DNA of 64,000 nucleotides, taken from Ridgeia piscesae. Lineage: Eukaryota; Annelida; Polychaeta; Sabellida; Siboglinidae. A program made the translations under genes and the position numbers. The number at the start of each line of letters is the position of its first letter. Position 1 is the stretch's first letter. The stretch is from NCBI GenBank assembly GCA_025642075.2, contig JAODUO010000419.1, forward strand, positions 658,501 to 722,500, read 5' to 3'. Shown in pieces: positions 51,942 through 63,713 of the stretch. A model generated the notes under the pieces. It saw only the letters and a list, made by a program, of their open reading frames with translations, had not been told where the DNA came from and made no database searches.

Positions 51942-53790
51942 TGAACAACACTTATGGGGTGTGGTATATTAAAAAATATATTGATCACATATTAAGGTTC
52001 TATTACTATTATTTTGTGTGATGTCAACTGCGAAACCGAACTGATTTTTCGATAATTTGTCCAATGTTTTGTACCTGGCTTCCAAAAAATAAACGTATCA
52101 ATACAATATTGCCATAAATGTTAGTCATCGTCATTCCTGATGTTTTGATATACTACACTTAAGTTTGTTGCTGTACAATTACTGTGAAAATGTGGAAAGA
52201 GAAATAAATGCAACTCGGCCATTAAGAGAACTCATAGGCCTGAATGTAAATGCAATTTTCGGAGTGAGGTACACTGATTTGAGATGGTTGTCATCTGGAT
52301 TATTATTAAGGAAGGTTTGAAGTTTAGAAAACACCAGGGCAACCAAAAATAGCACGAGGTGTCCACTTCGACCCCCGTGACTATATGTAATAATATACTA
52401 CGGTGATGTGATGAATTCATTGGCCCACGAAAGCATCGGCGAGCCCACGAATATTCTGCGATTTCAATCAAGTGAGTCCATTAAGATTTTGAAGATGACA
52501 GTTAAAGTGGTATGTGTTTTACAATGAAGATGGTTCAGAGGAAGATAATGAAGTGAGGGTAAGTCGAACAGAGGTTGGGAGGTAGGACGGTGAGTTGATA
52601 GGTAGGTAGGGAGAAAAGGGGATAAACAGGGAGGGAGTGTGAGAGGAGAAAGTAGAAGAAGGAAACAGTGTATGGGATGTTCACACGACGCGAACACACC
52701 TCCCCGTCCACACATCTCTGAGGCACCAGTTCCGCCCGAAGGAAATGTTTTCTGCTTGTATAGCTAGACAATTAGTGGGTGGAATGTGTTGGGCTACGAA
52801 TGTCATGAGCCTCAACTGGTGAACTATTGGAAGTGTTTATGAACATAATATATTGGGTAGGAATGACAGTTTTCGATCAGTACTTTTGTGTTCGTGATAT
52901 CCTGAATATATAGGGCCTAGTTAATTGACATACAATTTTTTATTTTGCTACAATATAGAATAAAACCAAGTGAACATTAAATACGACTATTAATTTTCGA
53001 AGTTAGACTTTCGATATCATTTGAAAACAGCGCGGACGTATGCATGAGTGATTCCGCCAAGTGACGTATTCCATCGACTGGTTTGCATTGCCCAGCGAGC
53101 AAATTACTGCGGACGTTTCACAATATTTCAAACATATTTATTTACGTCACATTTTATGAATTCAAACTATGCTAAAATGACAACGAACTCGAGTTGTACC
53201 GAACGGGTAGAATGGCCTCAACGCGGCGAGAACGGATAAAGTCAATCACGACACTCGGCGCATGTCAGTATAACTGCTCAAGTTTCGATGACGTAATACA
53301 CCGTGCCTACTCATGTGTACACGTTCACGCACTGAACAGGCCTATCGTAAAACACTACACTTCGAAAGAGTGGGTTGTAATAGTTCCTCAAGAAAGCATC
53401 ATCATTAGAATCAGTCGTCACTCGTCTACAGGCAGTGTCCCATCATCCACGCACCGAAGGCGCCGTTCTCGCAGCAATGCTTCTGCACTGACTCACGGAA
53501 CACCCCTACACGACTGGGTCTGTCCTCCAGCGGGTCTGGTGAACCTCTCTCCACCCTCATGGTGGATCGTCCACTGTCGTCTTGAAAACACGCCGTGCAT
53601 ATGTCATTAACTGCGACCATCTATGACAACGTTCTTGGCAAGGGGACAACAATTATGCTGCGGAGTGTGTGAATCAGGAAATGAAAATCGGAGGTCACAG
53701 TCATTCTATGGCGTGTGGTCTCCCGGCGTCAACCCATGGCACACGAACATTCTATTAGTTTATACACGTATTGACCCTGTCACTACACAT
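51940..53790. other. Intergenic DNA, nothing recognised
   Basis: Includes a purine-rich block at 52540-52670 and an open frame at 53194-53610 (138 codons, Ser/Arg-rich middle) without a recognised domain. No repeat arrays. Confidence 0.4.
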
Positions 53791-54590
53791 TTGAATGGAG
53801 GGACGGGGGAGACGAAGCGACGGAGCAACGGTCGAATGGAGGGACGGGAGACGTTGAATGGAGGGACGGGGGAGATGGTTTTGCCATCAACACGTCCAGT
53901 CCGGAACACGCAGCGTCCAACGGACAGAGCGAGCGCATGATCGGAACGGTCAAACAACTTATGCGAAAGGCAAACGACGATAACCGAGATCCTCATTTAG
54001 CTCTATTTGGCTTATCGGAACACACCAGTAGCGGGTATGCCATATTCGCCAGCACAGCTACTAATGAGCAGGAAGTTGCGCGACAATCTACCAACAACTG
54101 AGTCATTGCTCAAGACCAGAGTTGCAGAATACGCTTACTTCAGACTGAGAGAAATACAAGGGACGCCGAAAGCATACTTCGACAGAGGGACGAAGATATT
54201 GTCTAAACTCGATCGAGGTGACGAGGAAAGAATCAAGTCTGGAAGGACGTGGACACCGGCGACTGTGACAGCGGTGCACACATCATCACGACCCTACATG
54301 GTGACAACTGCGAGTGGTCGTGTGTATCGTCGCAACCGAAAGTGGCTATACATAGGTCATCTGAGCCGCCACCTCTCACCATGATGGAAGATGCAAGTGA
54401 CGATCATACTGACAAACAGTATGAACATGGTGCATCACCGCCGCATAACCCAGAAATTGTGCAACCAAGACTGTCAGCTGAGTGTGAGACTGCTGATTCA
54501 CCAAAGAATGAGAATCCCCAAGAGAAAATGCCTGTACGAAAGTCGTGCCGACAGAAACGACCACCAGTTTGGTTAGCAGAATAAGAACAT
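53790..54590 (+). pseudogene. Decayed Ty3/Gypsy integrase C-terminus (plus strand)
   Basis: From about 53880 the plus strand reads an integrase end: the catalytic-Glu block SNGQSERMIGTVK, then YRNTPVAGMPYSPAQLLMSR, a basic region and the tail RKSCRQKRPPVWLAE. The frame shifts once near 54005 and again before the tail (54249-54584), so it is not functional. Upstream the integrase core is replaced by repeated TTGAATGGAGGGACGGG words (53791-53870). It faces the minus-strand Gypsy remnant at 55084-56400. Confidence 0.8.
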
Positions 54591-55083
54591 GCTGAAACTG
54601 TGAAATGAACATTTTGCGAGAACGCTACAAATTTTTTGAACATTGACATGCAATTGGTAGTTAATTACTGTATTTGCAATGAACATTCGTGAAAGCCTAA
54701 GAATTATGAACGTTGATCATAGACTGCGATTTACCACTCAATTGTTATGTGTTGAAATATAGCGTTGCGTCTCAAGTCTTGGTAGATGATGCCTAGAATC
54801 TCGCAAATGTTTGCTAATGTATGTTGGTCATAGCAGTTGCATATATGTTTGAAAACCGACTAGCTACAATCATCAGTTATGTCTTAGAGACAATGTAATT
54901 ATCCAGTTGGTACGTTACGCTATGTTGATAAGTGTGGTGTATGAGAACATCAAAACTACTTTATTGAAAAGACCGCATGGTGGCGGCCATTTAATACACT
55001 CGACTCGAGAGGCCCGACTGTTCGGGAGCGTCCATTATTCCAGGAGCTAATTGTCCAATACGCCACATTCCTCCCCACTTTCT

Positions 55084-56400
55084 TTACATTTTCAAGTCCA
55101 ACCGCACAGGTGGCTTCCTGTTTCGTGCTGAGCGTCTTGGCTCCGCTACGACGGCAGCCGGGTCAATGTCCCTCGCCTCGGTCGGCTCGAGAGGTTGGGC
55201 GCCTTCTTCTGGCTCTGCCTGAGGCGTACCCACGAGCTCCGAGGATATCACCCTCAGTGGAGGCATCACCGATGGTACCAACCGGTGACTCGCCAATCTT
55301 CCTTATAGTTGATCGATGTGACGACGAACGATGGCTCCACCTTCGAGACGGACGGTATATGATACTGGTCCCGTTTGTTGTTCGACGGTGCCGGGTACCC
55401 AGCTTGCCTTGTAGTCGTGGTACCGTAGACCGTACACGAGATCACCGTTCTTGAAGATACGAACATTCGCGTGCCGATCGTGTGTCATCTTCTGTCTGCT
55501 TTTCATGGTAATGACCTTCCTATCGACATCTGGCTTGATGGGGTGAAGACGTGTCTTCAGCTGTCTCTTCATCAACAGTTCCGACCGGGTAATTCCTGTC
55601 GTTGAGTGTGGCGTGATCCGGTAGTCGAAGAGAAAGCGTGATAGCTTAGTTTCTAAGTCATTTCCTTGCATACGCTTCACTCCTTCCTTCACCACCCCTA
55701 CGGCTCGTTCGGCCAAACCATTTGTTGCCGGGTGATGGGGTGCGCTCGTAATATGCGTGATGCCATTTTGTCGACAGAACTCTCGAAATTCTTCGCTAAC
55801 GAACCCCGTAGCGTTGTCACTGACGATAACATCAGGGATGGCGTGAGAGCTGAATGACTGTCGCAGTTTACTGATGGTCGTGGCTGAGGTGGAGCCCGAC
55901 ATAAGGTGAGCGTCTATCCATTTCGAGTGGGCGTCGATCACCACCAGTATCATTCTACGCATGAATGGACCTGCGTAATCGATATGCAGTCGCGACCAAG
56001 GTCGATCGGGGAATGACCATGGCTGTAGGGGAGCTTCTGTCGGTCTGGGTCGGCTACGCATGCAAATGTCACAGGTTTTGACCGTTTTCTCGATGTCCTG
56101 ATCGATACCTGACCACCACATCAGACTGCGACTTACTGCTTTCATGCGTACGATCCCAGAGTGTGAATTGTGAAGTTCTTCCAGCAGGGCTTTGCGACAG
56201 ACACTTGGAATGATCACTCGTGTCCCCCACACGAGACAGCCATCATGGACGCTGATTTCACCTTTCTTTTGGAAGTAGGGCTTGAGGCTTTCGTCGTCTT
56301 CGTGATGTGGAAATCCTTGCGTCGTCCTGCTGAAGACTTGTGACAGCACTTTGTCACGAGTGGTTTCTCGGCGTATGCCACTTGCTGTGACCGGGGACAT
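55084..56400 (-). pseudogene. Ty3/Gypsy integrase region of pol, truncated (minus strand)
   Basis: A minus-strand frame of about 366 codons (to a TAA at 55303) begins in the linker before integrase (KPYFQKKGEISVHDG). It contains the zinc-binding HHCC motif (LHNSH ... CDIC) and the DDE core: HIDYAGP (55978), VSDNAT (55816) and LAERA (55710). The last two catalytic residues are 35 apart. The YRITPHSTTGITRSELL block and the SH3-like end follow. After the in-frame TAA the same frame continues to 55084 with the usual basic tail RRSARNRKPPVRLDL, so the stop looks like a later nonsense change. Reverse transcriptase, gag and LTRs are absent. Confidence 0.88.
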
Positions 56401-56690
56401 TCGGGGAATGGTCTCCCCTGGTATTTGAATGGTACTTGAATGGTCCTGGGGTATTATGGCCAAGAGTATTTGAATGGTATCTGAATGGTTTTTTGAATGA
56501 TATTTTGGATTCTTTGTACAGTTCAGTGGTATTGAATGGTATTTTAAATTACCGTTGAGAGTATCACTAAGTCCTGCTGAAATATCATTGAATGGTCCAA
56601 TGATACTGAACAATACTGAATGGTATTCAAAGGTAATCAGTGGTATACCGTTGGCTTCTATTTTTGTAAGAGTTTTCCTATCCACCATAG
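56400..56690. repeat. Degenerate TGAATGGTA(T) short-period repeat
   Basis: At least ten TGAATGGT words separated by 4-20 bases immediately upstream of the truncated integrase frame. They happen to stay open in the integrase frame, which extends the apparent protein N-terminally by 102 codons without homology. Confidence 0.75.
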
Positions 56691-56699
56691 CTCCCTGAC

Positions 56700-57776
56700 G
56701 TGTCAATCAACCTGAGTAAGAATAACACAGTTCCAGGAAGCACACTATCCAGTGAATATGAGGAGGAAGAAGAAAACGCCAGGAGTATTTCAACACACGT
56801 CATCCAGGATGCATATTACTTCACCGGGAATGTGTATTCTCGAAAGAACGAATTTCTTAGCTCCATTTTTCGTATAAATGACGTCAAAACGGCTAGCCTA
56901 GGCCTAGTCCAGGGCTAGGATAAGAATCTTCGTAAATTACTAAATATGTGTACTTATTTATTATTTTATAATACATTTTGTCGTCCTCTGGCGTGACTCT
57001 TACGCCTGCAGCTTGAAAGCATCACTGAAGGTTTAACGACGACAGGATATTAATTTTTTATTTCTAAAAGTTGAAAAGGCCCTGACATAAGGATTCATGC
57101 ACTTGTTATCGATAGCGTGTGCCTTTACTGAGTGGGAACTGGGGATTCTAAGGAATGGAGATAAAGGTGTCGTGAGATATTATATTCGCCGTAAAATAAA
57201 AAACTAATTCTTGATTATTTCATTATAATTTCAAAGTTACATATTCATCTGGTTCACTGACTATATTTTTTATTAGAACAGCATTACCAATTGATGCAAT
57301 ATTAATTATGACGGTAATTACAAATAATTTTAAATATATAATAAATTAATAATATAATAAATTATAATAGATGGTGTTAGTGGTTGCATGTGGTCTTGTC
57401 AGTATGCACTATACTGTAGTTGTGTGCAACCATGTATATATCGGACACTTCAGGTGTTGACCCTTCATCTGTGATGATAAATATTTTAGCCAGATGTTTT
57501 ATTCTGGATAAATGTTCAGCTAGTGCGTCGTCGTATATGAATACATATTCAACATGCTCCCCTGGATCAATTTTTGTGTGTTCAAAATACAGATTTGTAA
57601 TTACCGTCTTGATTATTAGTACAGTACTACATTGCGTCAGTTGGCAATGATACTGTATTAAATTAATATACGTGAAGTATATGTATCTAATATTTAAATC
57701 ATACTGAAATCATGATTGCTATTTTAATCGTCTTATTTTACCTGGGATATAATAACGCGCGACACTTTTAGCATCG
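56700..57776. other. Intergenic DNA with one unexplained open stretch
   Basis: AT-rich. A minus-strand frame without a start codon is open from about 57720 to TAA at 57377 and looks protein-like in composition (KIDPGEHVEYVFIYDD). Nothing was recognised. Confidence 0.35.
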
Positions 57777-57784
57777 GTAAGCGC

Positions 57785-58220
57785 GCCCGGTCGTTAAAAA
57801 CATTCCGGTTGACGTTTCTGTGCATGCGCAATAAATGTAAAATCATCAATGTCAAGCGAAACAACAAAGCATTTTCGGTATAAATGCCACGAGCTGTTCG
57901 CTAACTTTCCTGTGATGATTATTGTGAAGAGTTTCTTAAAATGTTCAATGCAATAAAATATTACGGTTTTTTTTTAATAAATCACTGTCACGGATTATGG
58001 CGCACTAGAGTCACGCTTGCTATCAAAATATGCCTCAAAACTTGTTTTCCTCGTGTTAATTTGCGACAAATAACTTTGCTGAGAGGTTATATACAGCCTA
58101 ACGAACAACCCGTAATATTTATACCATAAATGCTTTGTCTTTTGACTGTACATTGACGAGTTTACATATATCGCGCATGCGCAGAAACATCAACCGGAAC
58201 GTTTCTAACGCCGGAAAAAT
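57785..58220. mobile_element. MITE with about 100-bp inverted arms and 8-bp target duplication
   Basis: Flanked on both sides by GTAAGCGC (57777-57784 and 58221-58228). The arms (57790-57885 and 58118-58215, inverted) share CATTCCGGTTGACGTTTCTG, GCATGCGC and ACAAAGCATTT with some substitutions. No transposase. An 8-bp duplication fits the hAT or P superfamilies. Confidence 0.85.
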
Positions 58221-58228
58221 GTAAGCGC

Positions 58229-59217
58229 TACAGCGGTAACAGTAGGCTTGCGTTTTAAGGGGAAATTTTTAAGTTTTATAAATAAAGTAACGTAGCCGGT
58301 CTGTGTAACCTCTGTACGCAGAAGGATGCTTTCGAGGATACTGACTGCATGCGTAAAAGGCACACATGGACGACAAAACGTCAAGGTAATAATTACAAAC
58401 AAATAACTCAAAAAAGCTTCCTTTCAGTTGAACTTGCGTCGCGAACGCAGCCGTCCCATGCGCAGGCTAGTTTCAGTGTTGTTTGATGTTTTGTTTTATC
58501 TTCTGCAAAGTATAGTTAGTCTGGCTGTTTGAACAAATTACATTTCGCGATTTGCAAATCCTCTTGTCAAGTTGTGCCACTCTCCAAAGGGCCACTGTTG
58601 CACTACTTTTATTTAACTGGGAAATATAAATTTAACATGCCTTAGCAGGCAAGAATAGAAACTTAGTGGTCAACTGCAGCACTAGGTTTGTGGCTTCATG
58701 AACAAATATAAGCCCATGGACATTAAGTATTAATGGAATTATTTGTCAATTAACATCCAGTATATTAAAACAAAACACTTGTTACTTTGTAATAATTATT
58801 TTAATGTGTAACACTAGATTAGTAGATATAACAGTTAATATGTTTTGGCAAATGTTCTACTACATTTAACATGTATTTGTGAGTTTCAAAATATTGTGTT
58901 GATGATAGATAGCTGTATTTTTCAAGTTTCCCATTAAAATAATGTGGCATATGGACATATCCAGATTGCACAATAGTAACATTAAGTTTAATATGTTACT
59001 GGAATAGTCTACACATCTTTAAAAATAAAAATAAATTATTCAGTGGTAATTACTCTGTGTGCATACAACATTGATAATTATATTATTCTATTATTATTTA
59101 AAAAAAATTACATATGTAGTACATTTTCCAATATTATCACAACACAATTGCTGTATAAGTAGCACAAGCATCGCTGTTTATTATAATATAGATATGCTTT
59201 CCTATTATATCCTTATA
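58229..59217. other. AT-rich intergenic DNA
   Basis: No repeat, RNA gene or coding segment was recognised. Confidence 0.5.
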
Positions 59218-59545
59218 CAGTGTTTCCCCTAAGTAAAATGATGGGCGAGGCGGTAGGGTGGGCAGAGTGAGCACCGAATGCATGATGTGGATCCGGGGGC
59301 ATGGCTACCTAGAACTATTACAAAAAAAACTTCACAATTGTGCATTCTAAAGGGTGTTTAACCTATTTCCTCGGAAATAGAGAGGGCACAAATGCGTAAC
59401 TACACGGTCGTAACATGTAAACATGTTTACAGCAAGAAATAGCTATGATGTGGCAATTCTGGCATATTTTGAGCTAGACTAGGTGGCTTAGAAAAAATGA
59501 GGTGAGGTGGCCCACCTCGCTCATCATGTAGTAGAGGAAACACTG
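59218..59545 (+). mobile_element. MITE-like element, CAGTGTTTCCC...GGAAACACTG, copy 3 (full length)
   Basis: Both termini are intact: CAGTGTTTCCCCTAAGTAAA at the left, GAGGAAACACTG at the right. 328 bp, flanked by a shared CTTATA. The interior matches copies at 9491-9758 and 14930-15229. Confidence 0.82.
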
Positions 59546-60602
59546 CTTATAGTACTTTTTATGTGAACAGTTCTTTCAAATCGCCCAAAATGTCGTTAGT
59601 CATGTACAAAAGAAACAGTTTCCCCATATCTAATACAAGTGGATTACATAGAAATTTACCTTCCAGTACTTGGAAGTGCAGCCGACTCCCCTGCTGCAAT
59701 GACTGTTCTAAACTACCTCAAATTGTCAACAACATCAGTTTATTACATCACCCAATCAGGGCCAATATAAGCGGTGGCATCTAGGGTGGTCTGTAAGCGT
59801 GCCTGGTTGGTAACCACCTAGTTGACTGACATTGGCTCCGGCGCCACACCGACGTCTTTGAAGTGGTTAATAGGGCCTGCAAGTGGGTCACGATACATGG
59901 CGTGACTCCGCGCGACTGGAGCTTACTGGGGACTAAGCGAGACTAATTGGGGACTGGACACAAGAATAATATTCTAACGATGGATGACAGTTGTAGCTTA
60001 TGACTGATGAATACTAAGAAAATCAGTTCATAAATATCTTGTGTTATACGTTTCTTATCTTACATGTCCGATTTAATATTGAGTTTATCACAATAGATCA
60101 TAGACATAGCGATTTACGTAGTGCAGATAATCGACACGATGCAAGGTTGTATGTGTCTTTTACGGGATTTGCGTTTTACATTGCTGTACGTTGTGGTTTC
60201 GATAAGCACTTATATCTGACAAGTTGTCTAAATGCACATAATCATAACACATGTATACGTTTGGCCCAAACAGGTTGTACTGCGCGAAAACTGGCACTTT
60301 TCATATTAGTCAAGATCGCCAAACACAAGTACTTGCCGCTATTGCCATGGCAACCACCATAATAATGGATTAAAATTCATGATTTCTGTGATCATTGTCA
60401 CCGGCAAAATGTTCCACTGCTTCTGCTTGTAATAATCCTTCGGACAATATGACTGAAATACGCTATTTTGGGACAGTTCGATTATTACGACCAAAACAAA
60501 ACAAAGTCCTATATGTTAACATGGATAATATGGACCTCCTACCCCCAACTGCCCCCAGCCTCGTTTTCGCGCGCGAGACTTGCACGCCCTATTGGATACA
60601 AT
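59546..60602. other. Intergenic DNA, nothing recognised
   Basis: Short open frames (59563-59784, 60039-60362, 60395-60649) lack homology, splice support or start context. Confidence 0.4.
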
Positions 60603-60760
60603 CAGTGGTGGGGTGTAACGAAGTACATTTACTTCGTTACATTACGTAAGTATTTTTTTTAAATCTACTTGTAATGAAGTACATTTTTGGGGAATTACTT
60701 TTACCTGTAACGGAGTACTTTTTTGTTTACTTTCTTACTTTTTACTTCTAAATTTTGCGT
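60603..60760 (+). mobile_element. hAT-like DNA transposon terminus
   Basis: Starts CAGTGGTGGGGTGTAACG, followed by repeated GTACATTTACTTCGTTAC / GAAGTACATTTT / GGAGTACTTTT words, the usual structure of hAT sub-termini. The opposite end with the complementary sequence was not found in the window. Confidence 0.55.
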
Positions 60761-61836
60761 TACTATAGTCTACAACCAATTTTAAAATTACCCTCGACCC
60801 CTGATTATGTAGTCGTTGTTTGCTTTGCGCTCGGGCCGACATCATGGCATCAATAGTATTTCACGCTTATCTATTATATAACTGGCGCTTGGTTTCCGAG
60901 ACGTCCCAGCGTGTGTTAAAACCCATGCAGTTTGATTAAGGTCAGTTAAAGAACACATGTGGAGCAAGGCATTGCTTGTTTTGTGCAGACATCAATGATC
61001 AGTTGCATTTCCCTGCTGCCAGTCCTGGCTTCGCACATCGGTGTTTCCGTAAGACTGGCGCATCGACAATGTCGCGAGACAATGGCTTGAAAATTACAAT
61101 CGAGATTCATTGACACTTCTTGTTTAGAAATCGGATAAATAGGTTGCATCTCAATAGAAAAGATCAGTATAATGCTAGGCTGAAATATCATGATGAATTG
61201 CGTCGCAAATATTAGGCGTAACACTTCGCCACGCAAATCTTGTTACTGATGCATAAACTTATGAATTCATCAACCGTCTATAAAATGGGGAGTCGTAGTC
61301 GTTCTGGTGTGGTAAATGCGCGTTATAAATCGGTATTTTAACGATAACTGAAAGACGAAGGAAGTTGTGCCAATGACGAGCGTATTTATTTTAGTTTTGA
61401 ATCATTATGCGTGTTCAGCGACTGAGAGCCAGGTTATTATTCTAGATCTCATATTATTGTTCATCTCCATACATCGTGGTCTGTTGGTGCATAATTTATT
61501 TCAAAACTGTACAATTTCGTGAATTTTATTTAGTTCAACATTCAACAGTGTGTAACAATGTTTTCTGAATATCGCATAGACTGCGCGGTCGACACGCAGT
61601 ACCTTCCTGTTCTACGAGGTTTGTGGTGCAGTGGCTGCATTGGTCTTCTTTGACAAAGTCTTTGAAATGCCGTTGGTAGTAGATACAAAATGGAATCGTA
61701 GTAAATATGAACGCTACATTTAAATATCAAAACACCTTACATTTAGTCATTAACTTAAGCTAAGATAATTATATTTATAACAAAAGACAAACATCAACAG
61801 CATAATTGAACTGGTGGCATAAGAAGATCTTACATA

Positions 61837-61840
<4 letters not shown>
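60761..61840. other. Intergenic DNA, nothing recognised
   Basis: Probably includes the interior of the hAT-like element at its left. No transposase-like frame was seen. Confidence 0.35.

Positions 61841-61916
<76 letters not shown>
61841..61916. repeat. (AT)n microsatellite
   Basis: TA dinucleotide array with a short TAATTTT interruption. Confidence 0.95.
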
Positions 61917-61920
<4 letters not shown>

Positions 61921-61930
61921 CATCCTCGTA

Positions 61931-62113
61931 TCATATCACAGACGGTGTTTGCAGGTCTGCCAATTTCCAAAGCATGACTGGGTAGTGAGCTCGCAAGATT
62001 TGATAGGACAGATTCGCGTCTGTCGGTTGAAGAGTTTTGACACATATAGCTTTCCCTCTAGTCCTTTTGGTGTAAAGCGCATACCTGGCAGAAGCCATGC
62101 CCGTGTATAGCTA
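61931..62113 (-). pseudogene. Fragment of multicopy Cys-rich-tail protein, reverse copy
   Basis: The minus strand from 62110 to TGA at 61931 reads MASARYALYTKRTRGK...LQPTDANLSYQILRAHY. It is clearly related to SYALYTKRTRRK...LPPTDANLFYHILRTHY in the plus-strand copy at 62115-62819. It is only about 60 codons long, too short to be detected as a gene alone. Confidence 0.75.
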
Positions 62114-62114
62114 G

Positions 62115-62819
62115 ACTGTTGGTGTTGAGCTACTCAACATCAATGAAAGTTCTTCCCTCCTTGGTCCGAAAAAGTGTTTGGTCTGCATGCATTGTCATGC
62201 CGCGATACTGTGTCCTATCCATGACAAAGTGGTGGCGCTAAAGATGTTGAAGTTTGGCAAACACTCTGGCCTCTACACTCTATTCAGTGAAGGCGATGCT
62301 ACTCTCGAACAGTTGATGAAGACTGGACGTAATTTTATCTGCTTGCTCTATGGTGTTGCTGCAGGCAAAAGCATGCCTCCTGCCAGCTATGCGCTCTACA
62401 CAAAGAGAACAAGACGGAAAGCTGCTTGTGTACAAATTCTTCCACCTACAGACGCTAATCTATTCTATCACATCCTGCGAACTCACTATCAAGCTCTGAA
62501 AGGTAGCAGACCAGTAAACTCCCGCCTGCTGTTGACATCGCTGCTTATGGATGAGAGTTTGTCAGTGATGCAGGGCACGTGCCAAATACATACATGGCCA
62601 GAGGACCAGCAGACCCCTGCCCTCATGGACGCCATCAATTACCAGTGCAATGCTGTAGGGAAAGCTTGCAGCAATCGTGCTTGTAGCTGTCATTGTGCAG
62701 GATTGTCCTGCACACCGTACTGCTTCTGTGTTGGTGAAGCAATGTACCTCAATCCTTTCACCAAACATGATCAGAATGAAGCTAGATACGATAACGAGGA
62801 TGAAGGTGACTGTACATAG
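62115..62819 (+). pseudogene. C-terminal module of a multicopy invertebrate protein with Cys-rich tail
   Basis: Open for 234 codons from the TAG at 62112 to the TAG stop at 62817; no ATG near the 5' edge (the frame begins VELLNINESSSLLGPKK), so it is an internal exon or a truncated copy. It has a helical block (LMKTGRNFICLLYG), the hallmark ALYTKRTRRK...LPPTDANLFYHILRTHYQ, and a Cys-rich end (CNAVGKACSNRACSCHCAGL...CTPYC). This arrangement occurs in many near-identical uncharacterised, transposon-like proteins of invertebrates. Function is unknown. The head-to-head partial copy next to it supports mobility. Confidence 0.65.
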
Positions 62820-63163
62820 GAAACAGAAGACGTGAACTAGAGGGAATGGGGACAAACCTTTTCTATGTGAGCGTAAAGCGAGTGATATATTTGACAAATA
62901 CCGTCGGTTAATGTATACACACAGTCAATGTCCAAATGAAACTTGTCATTGCAAAAATGTATCAGTGTATTTCAGCAGTTATATAATTGAGTACTTCTTA
63001 CGACGTAGTTTTAAGTGTTGTACATGTATGATATACATTCATTCGTGGATACAAATTCATTCGTGGATACCGCGTAGCATTTTGCAAGCTATTGTATGTT
63101 TCTTGTCAGCTGCAGTCACATACATACACACACACATAATATATAAATTTCGCCAGCATTCAG

Positions 63164-63165
<2 letters not shown>

Positions 63166-63238
<73 letters not shown>

Positions 63239-63291
63239 CACACACACATATAATACAATATTATCAACACACATACACACACACACACACC

Positions 63292-63379
<88 letters not shown>
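63166..63379. repeat. (AT)n and (CA)n compound microsatellite
   Basis: Two long TA arrays (63166-63237, 63295-63379) separated by an ACACAC-rich block. Confidence 0.96.
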
Positions 63380-63381
<2 letters not shown>

Positions 63382-63713
63382 AAAAGAATGTTATCAACAA
63401 TTTTTATATTTGGTGGTGAGGACTGAGGAATGTGGTATAAAGTGTGTGTAGTATGTTGACGCACATTGGTGTTCAAAAGATGGATGCGTGCGCGCATGCG
63501 TAAGTGCTTTAATTGCTATAATATGTATTTATAAGGCCTATTTTTACAAGGCAACCTATTGCCGTGGCAACAATCTCTATGACGGGACGCATTGCATCTT
63601 GAAGTATCGCCATTGTTACACTGGTCAGCGAATATAAGACAATATAAAATGCACTCCGTCATAGTGATCTGGTAAATAAACTGACAGAAGACTATCCACA
63701 TCTATTAGTGAAC

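Noticed and set aside
55303..56706. Complete 467-residue protein starting at 56706
   Set aside because: The first 102 codons are TGAATGGTA repeat translation; only the part after 56400 has integrase homology.
63166..63400. Tyr/Ile-repeat proteins
   Set aside because: TA dinucleotide arrays on both strands.
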